Positions 25,079-34,773 of a DNA stretch of 64,000 nt are shown piece by piece. The position numbers were made by a program, and so were the translations under genes. This DNA is from Kocuria rosea. GTDB lineage: Bacteria > Actinomycetota > Actinomycetes > Actinomycetales > Micrococcaceae. Position 1 is the stretch's first letter; every line of letters begins with the position of its first letter. The notes under the pieces are model-generated. The model was not told the DNA's origin, did no database searches, and saw only the letters and a list, made by a program, of their open reading frames with translations. The stretch is taken from the NCBI RefSeq assembly GCF_023715525.1, contig NZ_JAMBOG010000016.1, positions 16,012 to 80,011 of the forward strand. The letters are read 5' to 3'.

Positions 25079-25107
25079 TTGACTTCCCCGGTGCCGGACC
25101 GGACACT
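25079..25107 (+). promoter_or_regulatory. Promoter of the deoR-galT-galK operon
   Basis: TTGACT (25079-25084), a 17-nt spacer and GACACT (25102-25107) form the best -35/-10 pair in the window. Transcription would start near 25114, leaving a ~27-nt leader with CGGAGG before the GTG at 25141. Confidence 0.65.
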
Positions 25108-25140
25108 GGATTCGTCCCGACCACCGCGAACGGAGGCCCC

Positions 25141-25926
25141 GTGCCCGAGCTGCTGCCCGAGGAGCGCCGGCGCGCGATCCTGGACCGGGTGCGCGCCGCC
25201 GGCGCGGTCCGCGTCTCGGAGCTCGCGGCGGAGCTCGGCGTCTCCGACATGACCGTCCGGCGGGACCTGGACCGGCTCGCACGGGACGGCGAGCTGCAGA
25301 AGGTGCACGGTGGCGCGAGGCTGCCGGCCGGCTCCTCGGCGGCCGAGCCGGGGTTCACGCACAAGGCCGAGTTGCAGCTGCCGGAGAAGGCCGCGATCGC
25401 CGCGGCGGCCGGGTCGATGGTGGAGCCGGGGATGTCGGTGTCGCTGAACTCGGGCACCACCACCTATGCCCTGGCCCGGACGCTGCGCGGGACTCCGGAC
25501 CTCACCGTGGTGACGAACTCTCCGCGCATCGCCGGGGTGCTCTACGACGCCCCTGCCCCCCGGCAGACCGTGGTGCTCCTCGGCGGGGTCCGGACCCCCT
25601 CCGACGCCCTGGTGGGCCCGCTGGCGACCGCGGCCCTGCGGACGCTGCACGTGGACCTGTGCTTCCTGGGGGTGCACGGGTTGTCCGAGCGGGACGGGCT
25701 GACCACGCCGAACATGATGGAAGCCGAGATCAACCGCCTCTTCCTGGAACGCTGCGACCGCGGCGTGGTGCTGGCCGACTCCACCAAGTGGGGCCTGGCC
25801 GGCCTCCACCGCATCGCCGGCCTCGAGGAGGTCGACGCCGTCGTCACCGACGACGGTCTCGACCCGGCCTCGAGGGAGATCCTCGCCCAGCACGTCCCCG
25901 ACCTGCGACTGGAGCCCATCCGATGA
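25141..25926 (+). CDS. DeoR/GlpR family transcriptional regulator of the galactose operon
   Basis: A 261-aa DeoR-type repressor. The N-terminal winged helix PEERRRAILDRVRAAGAVRV and the recognition helix GVSDMTVRRDLDRLARDG are classic for the family. The C-terminal sugar-phosphate sensor domain shows NSGTTTYALARTL, VTNSPRIA, LLGG and ADSTKWG. It precedes galT with a 4-nt ATGA overlap, so it is co-transcribed with galT and galK and likely senses a galactose-pathway phosphate. The GTG at 25141 is chosen for its CGGAGG site. An ATG at 25075 is in frame but overlaps the promoter. The CGAACA repeats upstream are the likely binding site. Confidence 0.9.
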   Translation: MPELLPEERRRAILDRVRAAGAVRVSELAAELGVSDMTVRRDLDRLARDGELQKVHGGARLPAGSSAAEPGFTHKAELQLPEKAAIAAAAGSMVEPGMSVSLNSGTTTYALARTLRGTPDLTVVTNSPRIAGVLYDAPAPRQTVVLLGGVRTPSDALVGPLATAALRTLHVDLCFLGVHGLSERDGLTTPNMMEAEINRLFLERCDRGVVLADSTKWGLAGLHRIAGLEEVDAVVTDDGLDPASREILAQHVPDLRLEPIR

Positions 25927-27065
25927 CCTCTTCCGCCCCCGCCGAGCGCGCTGCTGCACCACTGGTCGCGCACCGGACCCATCACCTGGCCGACGGCCGG
26001 GAGGCCGTGTTCTTCGCCGACCGCGGGTCCCGGCCGGTCGAGCACGTCGAGGACCGTCGGCCGCTGGACGCCCGGTCGGGCCACGGCGAGGTGCGCTTCG
26101 ACCGGCTGAGCGGGGAGTGGGTGGCCGTGGCCGCCCACCGGCAGGCCCGCACCTACCTGCCCCCGGCCGACCAGTGCCCGCTGTGCCCGTCCCGCGACGG
26201 CCGGGACTCCGAGATCCCGGCCGGGGACTTCGACGTCGTCGTCTTCGAGAACCGCTTCCCGTCCCTGGGCCCAGACCTCGGTGAGCTCCCCGCCCCCGGG
26301 CCGGCAGAGGAGCGGGCGCTGTGGGGCACTCCGTCGCCCGCCTACGGGCGCTGCGAGGTCGTGGTGTTCACCCCCGACCACCACGGTTCCTTCGCGTCCC
26401 TTCCCTTCGAGCGGGCGCGCACCGTGGTCGAGGCCTGGGCCCAGCGCACCGAGGCCCTGTCCGCGCTGGAGGGCGTCCGGCACGTGTTCCCCTTCGAGAA
26501 CCGCGGCGAGCAGATCGGGGTGACGCTGCACCACCCGCACGGGCAGATCTACGCCTACCCCTATCCCGCTCCGCACGCCGCCCGGCTGGCCGCCCGCTCC
26601 CGGGCGCACCTGGAGCGGACCGGGCGGGCGCTGATGGGGGAGCTGCTGGCCGACGAGGCCGCCGCGGGGGAGCGGATGGTGCTCGAGGGGCGGCACTTCT
26701 CCGCCTTCGTGCCCTACGCCGCGCGCTGGCCGCTGGAGGTCCACCTCGTTCCGCACCGCAGGGTCCCCGACCTCGCGGCCCTGACGGGGGAGGAGCGCGA
26801 CGAGCTCGCCGCGGTCTACCAGGACCTGGTCCGGCGCGTGGACCGGCTCTACGCGACCCCGACCCCCTACATCGCCGCCTGGCACCAGACGCCCGTGAAC
26901 GCGGCCGACCGCGCGGCCGGCTGGCTGCACCTGCAGCTGACGAGCCCGCGCCGGGCCGAGGACAAGCTGAAGTTCCTGGCCGGTTCGGAGGCCGCCATGG
27001 GCGCGTTCATCAACGACGTCACCGCGGAGCAGACCGCCGCACGGCTGCGGGAGGCAGGACGATGA
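25923..27065 (+). CDS. galT: Galactose-1-phosphate uridylyltransferase
   Basis: A 380-aa Leloir-pathway enzyme that exchanges UMP between UDP-glucose and galactose-1-phosphate. The active-site motif HPHGQ, with its uridylylated His, is seen in VTLHHPHGQIYAYP. CPLCPSRDG near residue 80 supplies the structural zinc cysteines, and the C-terminal half carries WPLEVHLVPHR. The length is normal. Its ATG overlaps the regulator's stop (ATGA) and its stop overlaps the galK start (ATGA), so deoR-galT-galK forms one tightly coupled unit. galE is absent from the window. Confidence 0.95.
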   Translation: MTSSAPAERAAAPLVAHRTHHLADGREAVFFADRGSRPVEHVEDRRPLDARSGHGEVRFDRLSGEWVAVAAHRQARTYLPPADQCPLCPSRDGRDSEIPAGDFDVVVFENRFPSLGPDLGELPAPGPAEERALWGTPSPAYGRCEVVVFTPDHHGSFASLPFERARTVVEAWAQRTEALSALEGVRHVFPFENRGEQIGVTLHHPHGQIYAYPYPAPHAARLAARSRAHLERTGRALMGELLADEAAAGERMVLEGRHFSAFVPYAARWPLEVHLVPHRRVPDLAALTGEERDELAAVYQDLVRRVDRLYATPTPYIAAWHQTPVNAADRAAGWLHLQLTSPRRAEDKLKFLAGSEAAMGAFINDVTAEQTAARLREAGR

Positions 27066-28264
27066 CCGCCGAGCAGATCGACCACCACGAACACGCCCGG
27101 GCCGAAGACCTCACGCGCCGGTTCACCGAGGTCTACGGCCACGCCCCGGACGGGGTGTGGCGGGCCCCGGGGCGGGTGAACCTCATCGGGGAGCACACCG
27201 ACTACAACGACGGCTTCGTGCTGCCCTTCGCCATCGACCGCGCGGCGATGGTCGCCGTGCGGCTGCGCCGCGACGGCGGGGCCGGCCAGGACGTCGTGGC
27301 GCTGGCCTCCACCTACGCCCCCGACGGGGGCGGGCTGTCCCGGGCCGGGTTCCGGGTCGCCGACCTCGCCCCCGGCTCCGTGGCCGGCTGGGGCGCGTAC
27401 CCGGCCGGGGTGGCGCACGTCCTGGGGACCCTGGACGAAGTGGAGGTGCCCGGTTTCGAGCTGCTGCTCGACTCGACCGTGCCGGTGGGCGCGGGGCTGT
27501 CGTCGTCGCACGCCGTGGAGGTCGCCACGCTCGTGGCCCTCGACGACCTGCTGGGCCTGGGCCTGGACCGTCCGGCAATGGCCCGGCTGACCCAGCGGGC
27601 GGAGAACGAGTTCGTCGGCGCACCCACCGGGATCATGGACCAGTCCGCCTCCCTGATGGGCCGGGCGGGTGGGGCCCTGTTCCTGGACTGCCGCACCCTG
27701 GACGCGGAGGTCGTGCCCCTGCCGCTGGCCGGGCACGGGCTGGCCGTGCTCGTCGTCGACACGAAGGTGGCCCACTCCCACGCCGACGGCGGCTACGGCG
27801 CCCGCCGCGCCTCCTGCGAACGGGGTGCGGCCGCCCTGGGGGTCACCACCCTGCGCGACGTGGCCGACGACGCCGACCTCGGGGTGCTCGACGAGGAGAC
27901 GGGCCGGCGGGTCCGCCACGTGCTCACCGAGAACGCGCGCGTGCTCGAGACCGTGCAGCGCCTGCGGGCCGGGGACGTCGCCGGGATCGGGGAGCTGCTC
28001 GCCGCCTCCCACGTCTCCCTGCGGGACGACTACGAGGTCTCCTGCCCCGAGCTGGACCTCGCCGTCGAGGCCGCGACGGGCGCCGGCGCGGTGGGGGCCC
28101 GGATGACGGGCGGCGGCTTCGGGGGCAGCGCGATCGCGCTGGTCCGGGCCGCGGAGGCGGACCGGGTCGCCGCCGCAGTGGCCGAGGCCTTCGCACGGGC
28201 GGGCCACCGGGCGCCCGCGACGTTCGTGGTCGCCCCCGCGCAGGGCGCCGGGCGCGTGCGGTGA
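27062..28264 (+). CDS. galK: Galactokinase
   Basis: A 400-aa GHMP-family kinase that phosphorylates galactose at C1. The signature GRVNLIGEHTDYNDG is at about residue 38, the ATP loop is PVGAGLSSSHAVEVA and the third motif is MTGGGFGGSAIALV. In most GalK proteins the loop reads GLSSSAA; here a histidine replaces the first alanine, which is unusual but probably tolerated. The ATG overlaps the galT stop by 4 nt. It is the last obvious enzyme gene of the operon; a small 48-aa gene starts 94 nt downstream on the same strand. Confidence 0.95.
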   Translation: MTAEQIDHHEHARAEDLTRRFTEVYGHAPDGVWRAPGRVNLIGEHTDYNDGFVLPFAIDRAAMVAVRLRRDGGAGQDVVALASTYAPDGGGLSRAGFRVADLAPGSVAGWGAYPAGVAHVLGTLDEVEVPGFELLLDSTVPVGAGLSSSHAVEVATLVALDDLLGLGLDRPAMARLTQRAENEFVGAPTGIMDQSASLMGRAGGALFLDCRTLDAEVVPLPLAGHGLAVLVVDTKVAHSHADGGYGARRASCERGAAALGVTTLRDVADDADLGVLDEETGRRVRHVLTENARVLETVQRLRAGDVAGIGELLAASHVSLRDDYEVSCPELDLAVEAATGAGAVGARMTGGGFGGSAIALVRAAEADRVAAAVAEAFARAGHRAPATFVVAPAQGAGRVR

Positions 28265-28358
28265 GCCCCCGCCCGGGACCGGGGACGACGACGTCCGGGG
28301 CCGGGTTCCCGGCACGACGCGCGTCGCGTCCGGGAAGGGCGCGTGCCGGAAGGACACC

Positions 28359-28505
28359 GTGCGCAACCTCCTGAGCATCTCCGGGCGCACCCCGGAGAAG
28401 GAGGTGCGCGCGCACCGGCCGCCCGTCACGGAGCCCACCGAGGAGCAGCGCCGGGACCACCTCGACAGCGCCCGGTTCGGCCGGATCTCCCACGCCCGCC
28501 ACTGA
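28359..28505 (+). CDS. Small basic protein (48 aa), function unknown
   Basis: An open frame from GTG 28359 to TGA 28505 encodes 48 residues beginning MRNLLSISGRTPEKEV and ending FGRISHARH. Every one of its sense codons ends in G or C, which is strong coding evidence in this genome. GGAAGGA stands 5 nt before the GTG, an excellent ribosome site. The protein is polar, Arg/His/Glu-rich and has no transmembrane or cysteine motif. It follows galK in the same direction and may share its transcript, but I recognise no family. A 76-aa frame in another phase overlaps it and is less convincing. Confidence 0.65.
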   Translation: MRNLLSISGRTPEKEVRAHRPPVTEPTEEQRRDHLDSARFGRISHARH

Positions 28506-28570
28506 CCCCGGCCCCTGACCCCGGCCACCCCGCGGGCCTGCTCGCGGCGGCCCGGCCGCCCGGCGGCTTG

Positions 28571-28576
28571 TAGCCT
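28571..28576 (+). promoter_or_regulatory. -10 element of trhO
   Basis: TAGCCT ends 6 nt before the GTG start of the rhodanese-like gene, in the same leaderless arrangement as other genes here. Confidence 0.5.
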
Positions 28577-28582
28577 GGAGCC

Positions 28583-29530
28583 GTGGCCCAGCACCGGATC
28601 GTCCTGCATTACGTCTTCACGCCCCTCCCCGACCCCGCTGCGGTCGTGCTCTGGCAGCGCGCGCTGTGCGAGAGCCTGGGCCTGCGCGGGCGGATCCTCG
28701 TCTCGCCGCACGGGCTCAACGGCACCGTCGGCGGGGAGGTCGGCGCGGTCAAGCAGTACGTGCGCACCACCCGCTCCTACCCCGGCTTCCGGGACACGGT
28801 GTTCAAGTGGTCGGAGGGCTCCGCGGAGGACTTCCCGCGGCTGTCGGTGAAGCAGCGCGACGAGCTGGTCTCCTTCGGCGCGCCCGGGGAGCTCGAGGTC
28901 GACGAGCACGGCGTGGTCGGCGGCGGCACCCGGCTCAGCCCCGCGCAGCTCGACGCGCTGGTGGCCGAGCGGGGCGACGACGTCGTCCTCTTCGACGGCC
29001 GCAACGCCTACGAGGCCCGGATCGGCCGCTTCCGCGGCGCGGTGGTCCCGGACGTGGCGCACACCCGCGACTTCGTCGCCGAGCTGGACTCCGGCCGCTA
29101 CGACGAGCTCAAGACCCGCCCCGTGGTCACCTACTGCACCGGCGGGATCCGCTGCGAGGTGCTCTCGGCGCTGATGCGCCGGCGCGGCTTCGAGGAGGTC
29201 TACCAGCTGGACGGCGGCATCGTGGAGTACGGCCGCGAGCGCGGGGACCGGGGCCTGTGGGAGGGCTCCGTGTACGTCTTCGACCGGCGCATGCACCTGG
29301 AGTTCTCGCCCGACGCCGCGACCCCCGGCCGGTGCGAGCGCTGCGACGCCCCCGCCCACCGCTTCGTCAACTGTGCGGACCCCGCCTGCCGCGCGCTGGT
29401 GCTCGCCTGCCCGGCCTGCCTCGCGGAACAGCCCGAGCTCACGTGCCCGCACGGGTGCACCCCCGCAGTCGCGTCCCCGGGCGTGCTCCTGGGCGCGACC
29501 GCGCCGGCCGGCGGGGCGGTGCGCCGATGA
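28583..29530 (+). CDS. trhO: tRNA uridine(34) hydroxylase / rhodanese-related protein
   Basis: A 315-aa protein of the YceA/TrhO family, which hydroxylates U34 of some tRNAs. The N-terminal acylphosphatase-like domain contains [18 protein letters not shown]. The rhodanese domain carries the catalytic loop CTGGIRCE and [14 protein letters not shown]-terminal Cys-rich part ([29 protein letters not shown]) probably binds zinc. The GTG start lies 6 nt downstream of TAGCCT. It overlaps the next gene, a methyltransferase, by 4 nt (ATGA at 29527-29530). Confidence 0.92.
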   Translation: MAQHRIVLHYVFTPLPDPAAVVLWQRALCESLGLRGRILVSPHGLNGTVGGEVGAVKQYVRTTRSYPGFRDTVFKWSEGSAEDFPRLSVKQRDELVSFGAPGELEVDEHGVVGGGTRLSPAQLDALVAERGDDVVLFDGRNAYEARIGRFRGAVVPDVAHTRDFVAELDSGRYDELKTRPVVTYCTGGIRCEVLSALMRRRGFEEVYQLDGGIVEYGRERGDRGLWEGSVYVFDRRMHLEFSPDAATPGRCERCDAPAHRFVNCADPACRALVLACPACLAEQPELTCPHGCTPAVASPGVLLGATAPAGGAVRR

Positions 29531-31194
29531 CCGCGCAGGAGGGGCCCGGGGTGCCCGAGTTCGCCCGTGTGCCCGACGCCCCGGCCTCCGACGACCCGCC
29601 CCTGCTGGCGGCCCTGCAGGACGCCCTGCGCCAGGCCGGGTTCACCCACGACCGCGTCGCGGCGCTGCTGGGGGACGCCGCCGCGGCGGCGCTCGGACGC
29701 GACCAGGCCGTGCCCGCGCTGCGGGTGCTCGAGCCGCTGCTGGCGGCGCCCGGGCAGACGCCGGGGGAGGCGCCGGAGCAGGACCGCGCCCTGGCCGTCG
29801 TCGTCGTGCTGTTCCTGCTGGGGCGCACCGTCCCCGAGGAGGTGCTCGCGCGGGCCCTGGCGCCCGTGACGCCGGAGCAGCTGGTGGCCCTGGGCCTCGT
29901 GGAGCGCACCGGGGCCGGGCTGCGCTCCACCGTCGACCTGCGCCCCCACGCCGCCGACGACGGGACGGAGCTGTACGTGGCGAGCGATCTCGGCGCGTCC
30001 CAGCGGCCCGGCGTGCTGCGCCACGACCACGTGCTGGGCATCGGGGAGGCCTCCCTGACCCTGGCCCAGACGACGGACCGGCGCCCCGTCGGCCGCGCCC
30101 TCGACCTCGGCACCGGCTGCGGCATCCAGACGTTCCACCTCCTCGCCCACGCCCAGCACGTCACCGCCACGGACGTCTCGGACCGGGCGCTCGGCTTCAC
30201 CCGGTTCAACCTGCTGCTCAACGCCGCCGCCCTGGGGATCGACCCGGACCGGCTCGGCGAGCGCGTGAGCCTGCGCAGGGGCTCCCTGCTGGAGCCCGTG
30301 CAGGGCGAGGAGTACGACCTCGTGGTCTCCAACCCGCCCTTCGTCATCACCCCGCGGCCCGCCGGCGAGAACCCGCAGGAACGCTTCACCTACCGGGACG
30401 GGGGCCTGCCGGGGGACCGGATCGTCGCCGACCTGGTGCGCGGGCTGCCGGGTGTGCTGGCCCCCGGCGGCACCGCCCACCTGCTCGGCAACTGGGAGGT
30501 CCCGGCGGACGCGGGGGACGACGCGCCCGTGGCCGACCGGTGGATGCGCCGGCCCGGGAGCTGGGTGCCCGCGGAGATCGACACGTGGTGGGTGCAGCGG
30601 GAGGTCCTCCCGCCGGAGGAGTACGCGGAGACCTGGCTGCGCGACGCCTCGGAGTCCCGCGACCCCGAGCACTACGAACGCGCCTACCGCGCCTACCTCG
30701 ACGACTTCGCCGCCCGCGGGGTCGAGGCCGTCGGCTTCGGGATGATCCGCCTGCGCCGCCCTGCCCGGCCCCGCCCGGAGGGAGCGCTGCGCCGGTTCGA
30801 GCACGTCCCGCACCCCGTCCAGCAGCCGCTCGCCCCGGCGCTGGCGGCCACGTGGGCGCGAGAGGACTGGCTCGCGCAGCATCCCGGGGACTGGCTGGAC
30901 GCCCACCTCGTCGCGCCCGAGGACGTCACCGAGGAGCGCCACCAGCGCCCCGGCGCCGAGCACCCGGGGGTGATCCTGCTGCGCCAGGGGGCGGGCCTGC
31001 GCCGGACCGTGGTGCTCTCCAGCGAGGCGGCCGGCTTCGCGGGCGCCTGCGACGGGGAGCTCACCGCCCGGCAGATCCTCGGCGCGCTCGCGGCGCTGCT
31101 CGGCTGGGCCGGCGACGAGCAGCAGCGGCTGACCGAGGAGGTCCGCCACCTCGTCGTCGACGGCTTCCTGGTGCCGGCGGACCCGGCGGCGTAA
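29527..31194 (+). CDS. Class I SAM methyltransferase of the MTS type with flanking DUF domains
   Basis: A 555-aa protein. The N-terminal ~180 residues are a helical actinobacterial domain (DUF7059-like). The central Rossmann domain has [16 protein letters not shown] for SAM binding and [11 protein letters not shown], the NPPF motif of enzymes that methylate N atoms (PrmC glutamine or rRNA adenine/guanine types). The C-terminal ~150 residues form another conserved domain ending [12 protein letters not shown]. It is likely an RNA or protein N-methyltransferase; the target is unknown. The ATG overlaps the trhO stop, so both are co-translated and may both act on the translation machinery. Confidence 0.87.
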   Translation: MTAQEGPGVPEFARVPDAPASDDPPLLAALQDALRQAGFTHDRVAALLGDAAAAALGRDQAVPALRVLEPLLAAPGQTPGEAPEQDRALAVVVVLFLLGRTVPEEVLARALAPVTPEQLVALGLVERTGAGLRSTVDLRPHAADDGTELYVASDLGASQRPGVLRHDHVLGIGEASLTLAQTTDRRPVGRALDLGTGCGIQTFHLLAHAQHVTATDVSDRALGFTRFNLLLNAAALGIDPDRLGERVSLRRGSLLEPVQGEEYDLVVSNPPFVITPRPAGENPQERFTYRDGGLPGDRIVADLVRGLPGVLAPGGTAHLLGNWEVPADAGDDAPVADRWMRRPGSWVPAEIDTWWVQREVLPPEEYAETWLRDASESRDPEHYERAYRAYLDDFAARGVEAVGFGMIRLRRPARPRPEGALRRFEHVPHPVQQPLAPALAATWAREDWLAQHPGDWLDAHLVAPEDVTEERHQRPGAEHPGVILLRQGAGLRRTVVLSSEAAGFAGACDGELTARQILGALAALLGWAGDEQQRLTEEVRHLVVDGFLVPADPAA

Positions 31195-31253
31195 CAGTCG
31201 TTACCGGGGCGTAGGAAGGGTGCGCCGCGGGCGCCGGGTGGAAGACTGGGACC

Positions 31254-31691
31254 ATGAGCATCGGCGAGAACCTCAACCCCATCAAGACCCTCGACCGCGA
31301 CACCGTCTGGCAGCTGCTGGAGAAGCACCCCTACGGCCGCCTGGCCGTCGAGGCGGCCGGCCTCGTGGACATCTTCCCGGTGAACTACGTCGTCCACCAG
31401 CACAAGATCTACTTCCGCACGGCCCAGGGGTCCAAGCTCTCCAGCCTCATCGTCAACGACCAGGTCGCCTTCGAGATCGACGAGCTCTCCGAGGACCACG
31501 TGGTGCGCTCCGTCGTGGTCCACGGCAAGGCCCGCCGGCTCGAGACGCGGGCAGAGATCGACGCCGCGGAGGAGCTGGGCCTGAAGGCCTGGGCGCCCAC
31601 GCTCAAGTACAACTTCGTGGTCATCGACGTGGAGACCGCCACGGGCCGGGAGTTCACGATCGCGGACGAGCCCGAGCGCTTCGCCTACTGA
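31254..31691 (+). CDS. PPOX-class flavin/F420-fold protein (pyridoxamine 5'-phosphate oxidase family)
   Basis: A 145-aa single-domain split beta-barrel. The region YGRLAVEAAGLVDIFPVNYVVHQHKIYFRTAQGSK is a typical cofactor-binding core, followed by VAFEIDELSEDHVVRSVVVHGKARRL. Members bind FMN, F420 or haem; the substrate is unknown. The ATG lies 6 nt after AAGACT, a leaderless-type start, with no ribosome site. A hairpin terminator follows at 31704-31725, so the gene is monocistronic between the methyltransferase and topA. Confidence 0.85.
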   Translation: MSIGENLNPIKTLDRDTVWQLLEKHPYGRLAVEAAGLVDIFPVNYVVHQHKIYFRTAQGSKLSSLIVNDQVAFEIDELSEDHVVRSVVVHGKARRLETRAEIDAAEELGLKAWAPTLKYNFVVIDVETATGREFTIADEPERFAY

Positions 31692-31703
31692 GGCCCCGCC
31701 CGC

Positions 31704-31725
31704 CCGCCCGTCCCGGAACGGGCGG
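31704..31725 (+). terminator. GC hairpin after the PPOX-fold gene
   Basis: CCGCCCGT (31704-31711) pairs with ACGGGCGG (31718-31725) across a 6-nt loop, 13 nt after the stop codon. There is no T-run, as is usual in high-GC actinobacteria. Confidence 0.55.
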
Positions 31726-31889
31726 AGCGCGAGGGGCGGGCCGGGTCCTGGCCTCCACCGTGTCCGCCGGGGCGCGAGCGTTCGCGGCGGTCCGCGTTAT
31801 GGTGGAGCGCAACAACGGGCGAGACCTCCGCCCGCCCGACGTCCAGCAGCGCCGCGGCCCGTGCACCACGGACCGCAGCAAGGAGTACC

Positions 31890-34718
31890 GTGCCAACGAA
31901 GGCCACCCAGAGCCCGGGAACGGGCAAGAGCCTGCTCATCGTGGAGTCCCCGTCCAAGGTCAAGACCATCGCCGGGTACCTCGGCGACGCCTACGAGGTC
32001 GAGTCCTCCATGGGGCACATCCGCGACCTCCCGCAGCCCTCCGAGCTGCCGACGGAGCTCAAGAAGGGGCCCTACGGCAAGTTCGCAGTGGACGTGGAGC
32101 ACGGCTTCGAGCCCTACTACGTGGTCAACCCGGACAAGAAGAAGAAGGTCACGGAGCTCAAGCGCAAGCTCAAGGACGCGGACGCCCTCTACCTCGCCAC
32201 CGACGGCGACCGCGAGGGCGAGGCCATCGCGTGGCACCTGCTGGAGGTGCTCAAGCCCAAGGTCCCGGTCTACCGGCTGACCTTCCCCGAGATCACCCGC
32301 GAGGCCATCGAGCGCGCGTTCGGCGAGCTGCGGGAGCTCGACCAGGACCTCGTGGACGCGCAGGAGACCCGGCGCATCCTCGACCGCCTCTACGGCTACG
32401 AGATCTCCCCGGTGCTGTGGCGCAAGATCGCCTCCGGCCTGTCCGCGGGCCGCGTCCAGTCCGTGGCCACCCGTCTGGTGGTCGAGCGGGAGCGCCAGCG
32501 CATGGCGTTCGTCGCCGCCGACTACTGGGACCTCAGCGGCAGCTTCGCCCGCGCCCACGGCGAGGACGCCGGCGTGGCCTTCACCGCCCGGATCTCCTCC
32601 GTGGACGGGCGGCGCGTGGCCGGGGGCAAGGACTTCGGCGACGACGGCGTGCTCCGCGGCGACCCGTCGCGGCTGGTGCACCTGGACGAGCAGGCCGCCC
32701 GGGAGCTGGCCGCCGGCCTGGAGCGGGCGGCGTTCGCGGTCCGCTCCCTGGAGACCAAGCCCTACACCCGGCGCCCCGCGGCCCCGTTCACGACCTCCAC
32801 GCTGCAGCAGGAGGCCGCCCGTAAGCTGCGCTTCACGTCCCGCACCACCATGCAGGTCGCGCAGAAGCTGTACGAGAACGGCTACATCACCTACATGCGC
32901 ACCGACTCCGTGGCGCTGTCCGACCAGGCGGTCACGGCCGCCCGGCGGCAGGCCGCGGAACTCTACGGCGGCGACTTCGTGCCCTCCGCCCCCCGCGTCT
33001 ACACCTCCAAGTCGAAGAACGCGCAGGAGGCCCACGAGGCCGTGCGCCCGGCCGGGGACTCGTTCCGCACCCCCGCCCAGGTCCGCGGGGAGCTCTCCGC
33101 CGACGCGTTCAAGCTCTACGAGCTGATCTGGAAGCGCACCGTCGCCTCCCAGATGGCCGACGCCAAGGGCTCCACGGCCACGGTCCGCCTCGGGGCGACG
33201 TCCTCGACCGGGCGGGACGCCGAGTTCTCCGCCTCCGGCACCGTCATCACGTTCCGCGGCTTCCTGGCCGCCTACGAGGAGGGCCGCGACGAGGACCCCG
33301 CCGACGGCAAGGACGGCAAGGACGGGGACAAGCGGCTGCCGCGGATGAGCGAGGGCGACGCCCTGGCCGCCGAGGAGGTCCGCGCCGACGGGCACCGCAC
33401 CTCCCCGCCGCCGCGCTACACCGAGGCGTCCCTCGTGAAGGCCCTCGACGAGCTGGGCATCGGGCGCCCCTCGACCTACGCGGCCGTGATCTCCACGATC
33501 ATGGACCGCGGCTACGTCCGGGTCCGCGGCTCCGCGCTGATCCCCTCCTGGACGGCGTTCTCCGTGGTGCGCCTGCTCGAGGAGCACTTCTCCGACTACG
33601 TGGACTACGACTTCACCGCGGAGATGGAGGAGGGCCTGGACCGCATCGCCCGCGGCGAGGAGGACTCCACCGACTGGCTCCAGGAGTTCTACTTCGGCGC
33701 CCAGGGCCACGAGAACGGGCTCAAGCCCATCGTGGACGACCTCGGCGAGATCGACGCGCGCGCGATCAACTCGATCCCCGTGACCGAGGACATCACCCTG
33801 CGCGTCGGGAAGTTCGGCCCCTACCTGGAGACCTCCGGGTCGGTGGACCCGGAGACCGGGGAGATCGCCGAGCCGGTGCGCGCCAACGTGCCGGAGGACC
33901 TCGCCCCGGACGAGCTGACCGCCGAGAAGGCCCGCGAGCTCATCGAGACGGGCAGAGCCGACGGCCGGGAGCTCGGCCGGGACCCGGAGAGCGGCCGCAC
34001 GATCGTGGCGAAGGACGGCCGCTACGGGCCCTACGTCACCGAGGTGATCCCCGAGCCGACCGCCGAGGAGCTCGCCGCCCAGCCGGTCGAGTACTACAAG
34101 AACGGCAAGCCCAAGCCCCCGAAGAAGCCGGTAAAGGCCAAGCCCCGCACGGGCTCCCTGCTGTCCTCCATGAGCCTGCAGGACGTCACCCTCGAGGACG
34201 CGCTGAAGATCCTGTCCCTGCCGCGGGTGCTCGGCACCGCCCCGGACGGCGAGGAGATCACGGTGCAGAACGGGCGCTTCGGCCCGTACCTGAAGAAGGG
34301 CACGGACTCCCGGTCCCTGCAGTCGGAGGAGCAGCTGTTCACGGTCACCCTCGACGAGGCGCTGGCGATCTACGCCCAGCCCAAGCAGCGCGGGCGGGGC
34401 ACGGCCAAGCCCCCGCTCGCGGACCTGGGCGCCGACCCCATCACGGAGCGGCCCATGGTGATCAAGGACGGCCGCTTCGGGCCGTACGTCACCGACGGCG
34501 AGACGAACGTGACGGTCCCGCGCTCCGAGACGATCGAGCAGATCACCCCGGAGCGGGCCAGCCAGCTGCTCGCGGAGAAGCGCGCCAAGGGCCCGGCGCC
34601 CAAGAAGACGGCGCGCACCGCGGCGGCCGCCCCCGCGGCCCGGAAGACGCCCGCCAAGAAGTCCTCCGCCACGAAGCCGGCCGCCAAGAAGCCCGCCCGG
34701 GCCGGGACCCAGGGCTGA
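31890..34718 (+). CDS. topA: DNA topoisomerase I
   Basis: A 942-aa type IA topoisomerase that relaxes negative supercoils. The TOPRIM domain has VESPSKVKTIAGYL and ATDGDREGEAIAWHL. The catalytic tyrosine is in TYMRTDS at residue 335. The C-terminal half carries repeated topo-C units (RYGPYVTEV, RFGPYLKKG, RFGPYVTDG) and ends in a Lys/Ala/Pro tail of about 45 residues that helps DNA binding in actinobacterial TopA; no four-cysteine zinc fingers are seen. The GTG start follows AAGGAGTACC. A TATGGT at 31798-31803 may be its -10 box. Confidence 0.97.
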   Translation: MPTKATQSPGTGKSLLIVESPSKVKTIAGYLGDAYEVESSMGHIRDLPQPSELPTELKKGPYGKFAVDVEHGFEPYYVVNPDKKKKVTELKRKLKDADALYLATDGDREGEAIAWHLLEVLKPKVPVYRLTFPEITREAIERAFGELRELDQDLVDAQETRRILDRLYGYEISPVLWRKIASGLSAGRVQSVATRLVVERERQRMAFVAADYWDLSGSFARAHGEDAGVAFTARISSVDGRRVAGGKDFGDDGVLRGDPSRLVHLDEQAARELAAGLERAAFAVRSLETKPYTRRPAAPFTTSTLQQEAARKLRFTSRTTMQVAQKLYENGYITYMRTDSVALSDQAVTAARRQAAELYGGDFVPSAPRVYTSKSKNAQEAHEAVRPAGDSFRTPAQVRGELSADAFKLYELIWKRTVASQMADAKGSTATVRLGATSSTGRDAEFSASGTVITFRGFLAAYEEGRDEDPADGKDGKDGDKRLPRMSEGDALAAEEVRADGHRTSPPPRYTEASLVKALDELGIGRPSTYAAVISTIMDRGYVRVRGSALIPSWTAFSVVRLLEEHFSDYVDYDFTAEMEEGLDRIARGEEDSTDWLQEFYFGAQGHENGLKPIVDDLGEIDARAINSIPVTEDITLRVGKFGPYLETSGSVDPETGEIAEPVRANVPEDLAPDELTAEKARELIETGRADGRELGRDPESGRTIVAKDGRYGPYVTEVIPEPTAEELAAQPVEYYKNGKPKPPKKPVKAKPRTGSLLSSMSLQDVTLEDALKILSLPRVLGTAPDGEEITVQNGRFGPYLKKGTDSRSLQSEEQLFTVTLDEALAIYAQPKQRGRGTAKPPLADLGADPITERPMVIKDGRFGPYVTDGETNVTVPRSETIEQITPERASQLLAEKRAKGPAPKKTARTAAAAPAARKTPAKKSSATKPAAKKPARAGTQG

Positions 34719-34773
34719 GCCGGACGCACGGGCGCGCGCGGACCGGACACGGAACTCGAAGGAGCACCACAGC

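Noticed and set aside
28343..28573. A 76-aa frame after galK
   Set aside because: It overlaps the better-supported 48-aa frame (all third positions G/C) and runs into the trhO promoter.
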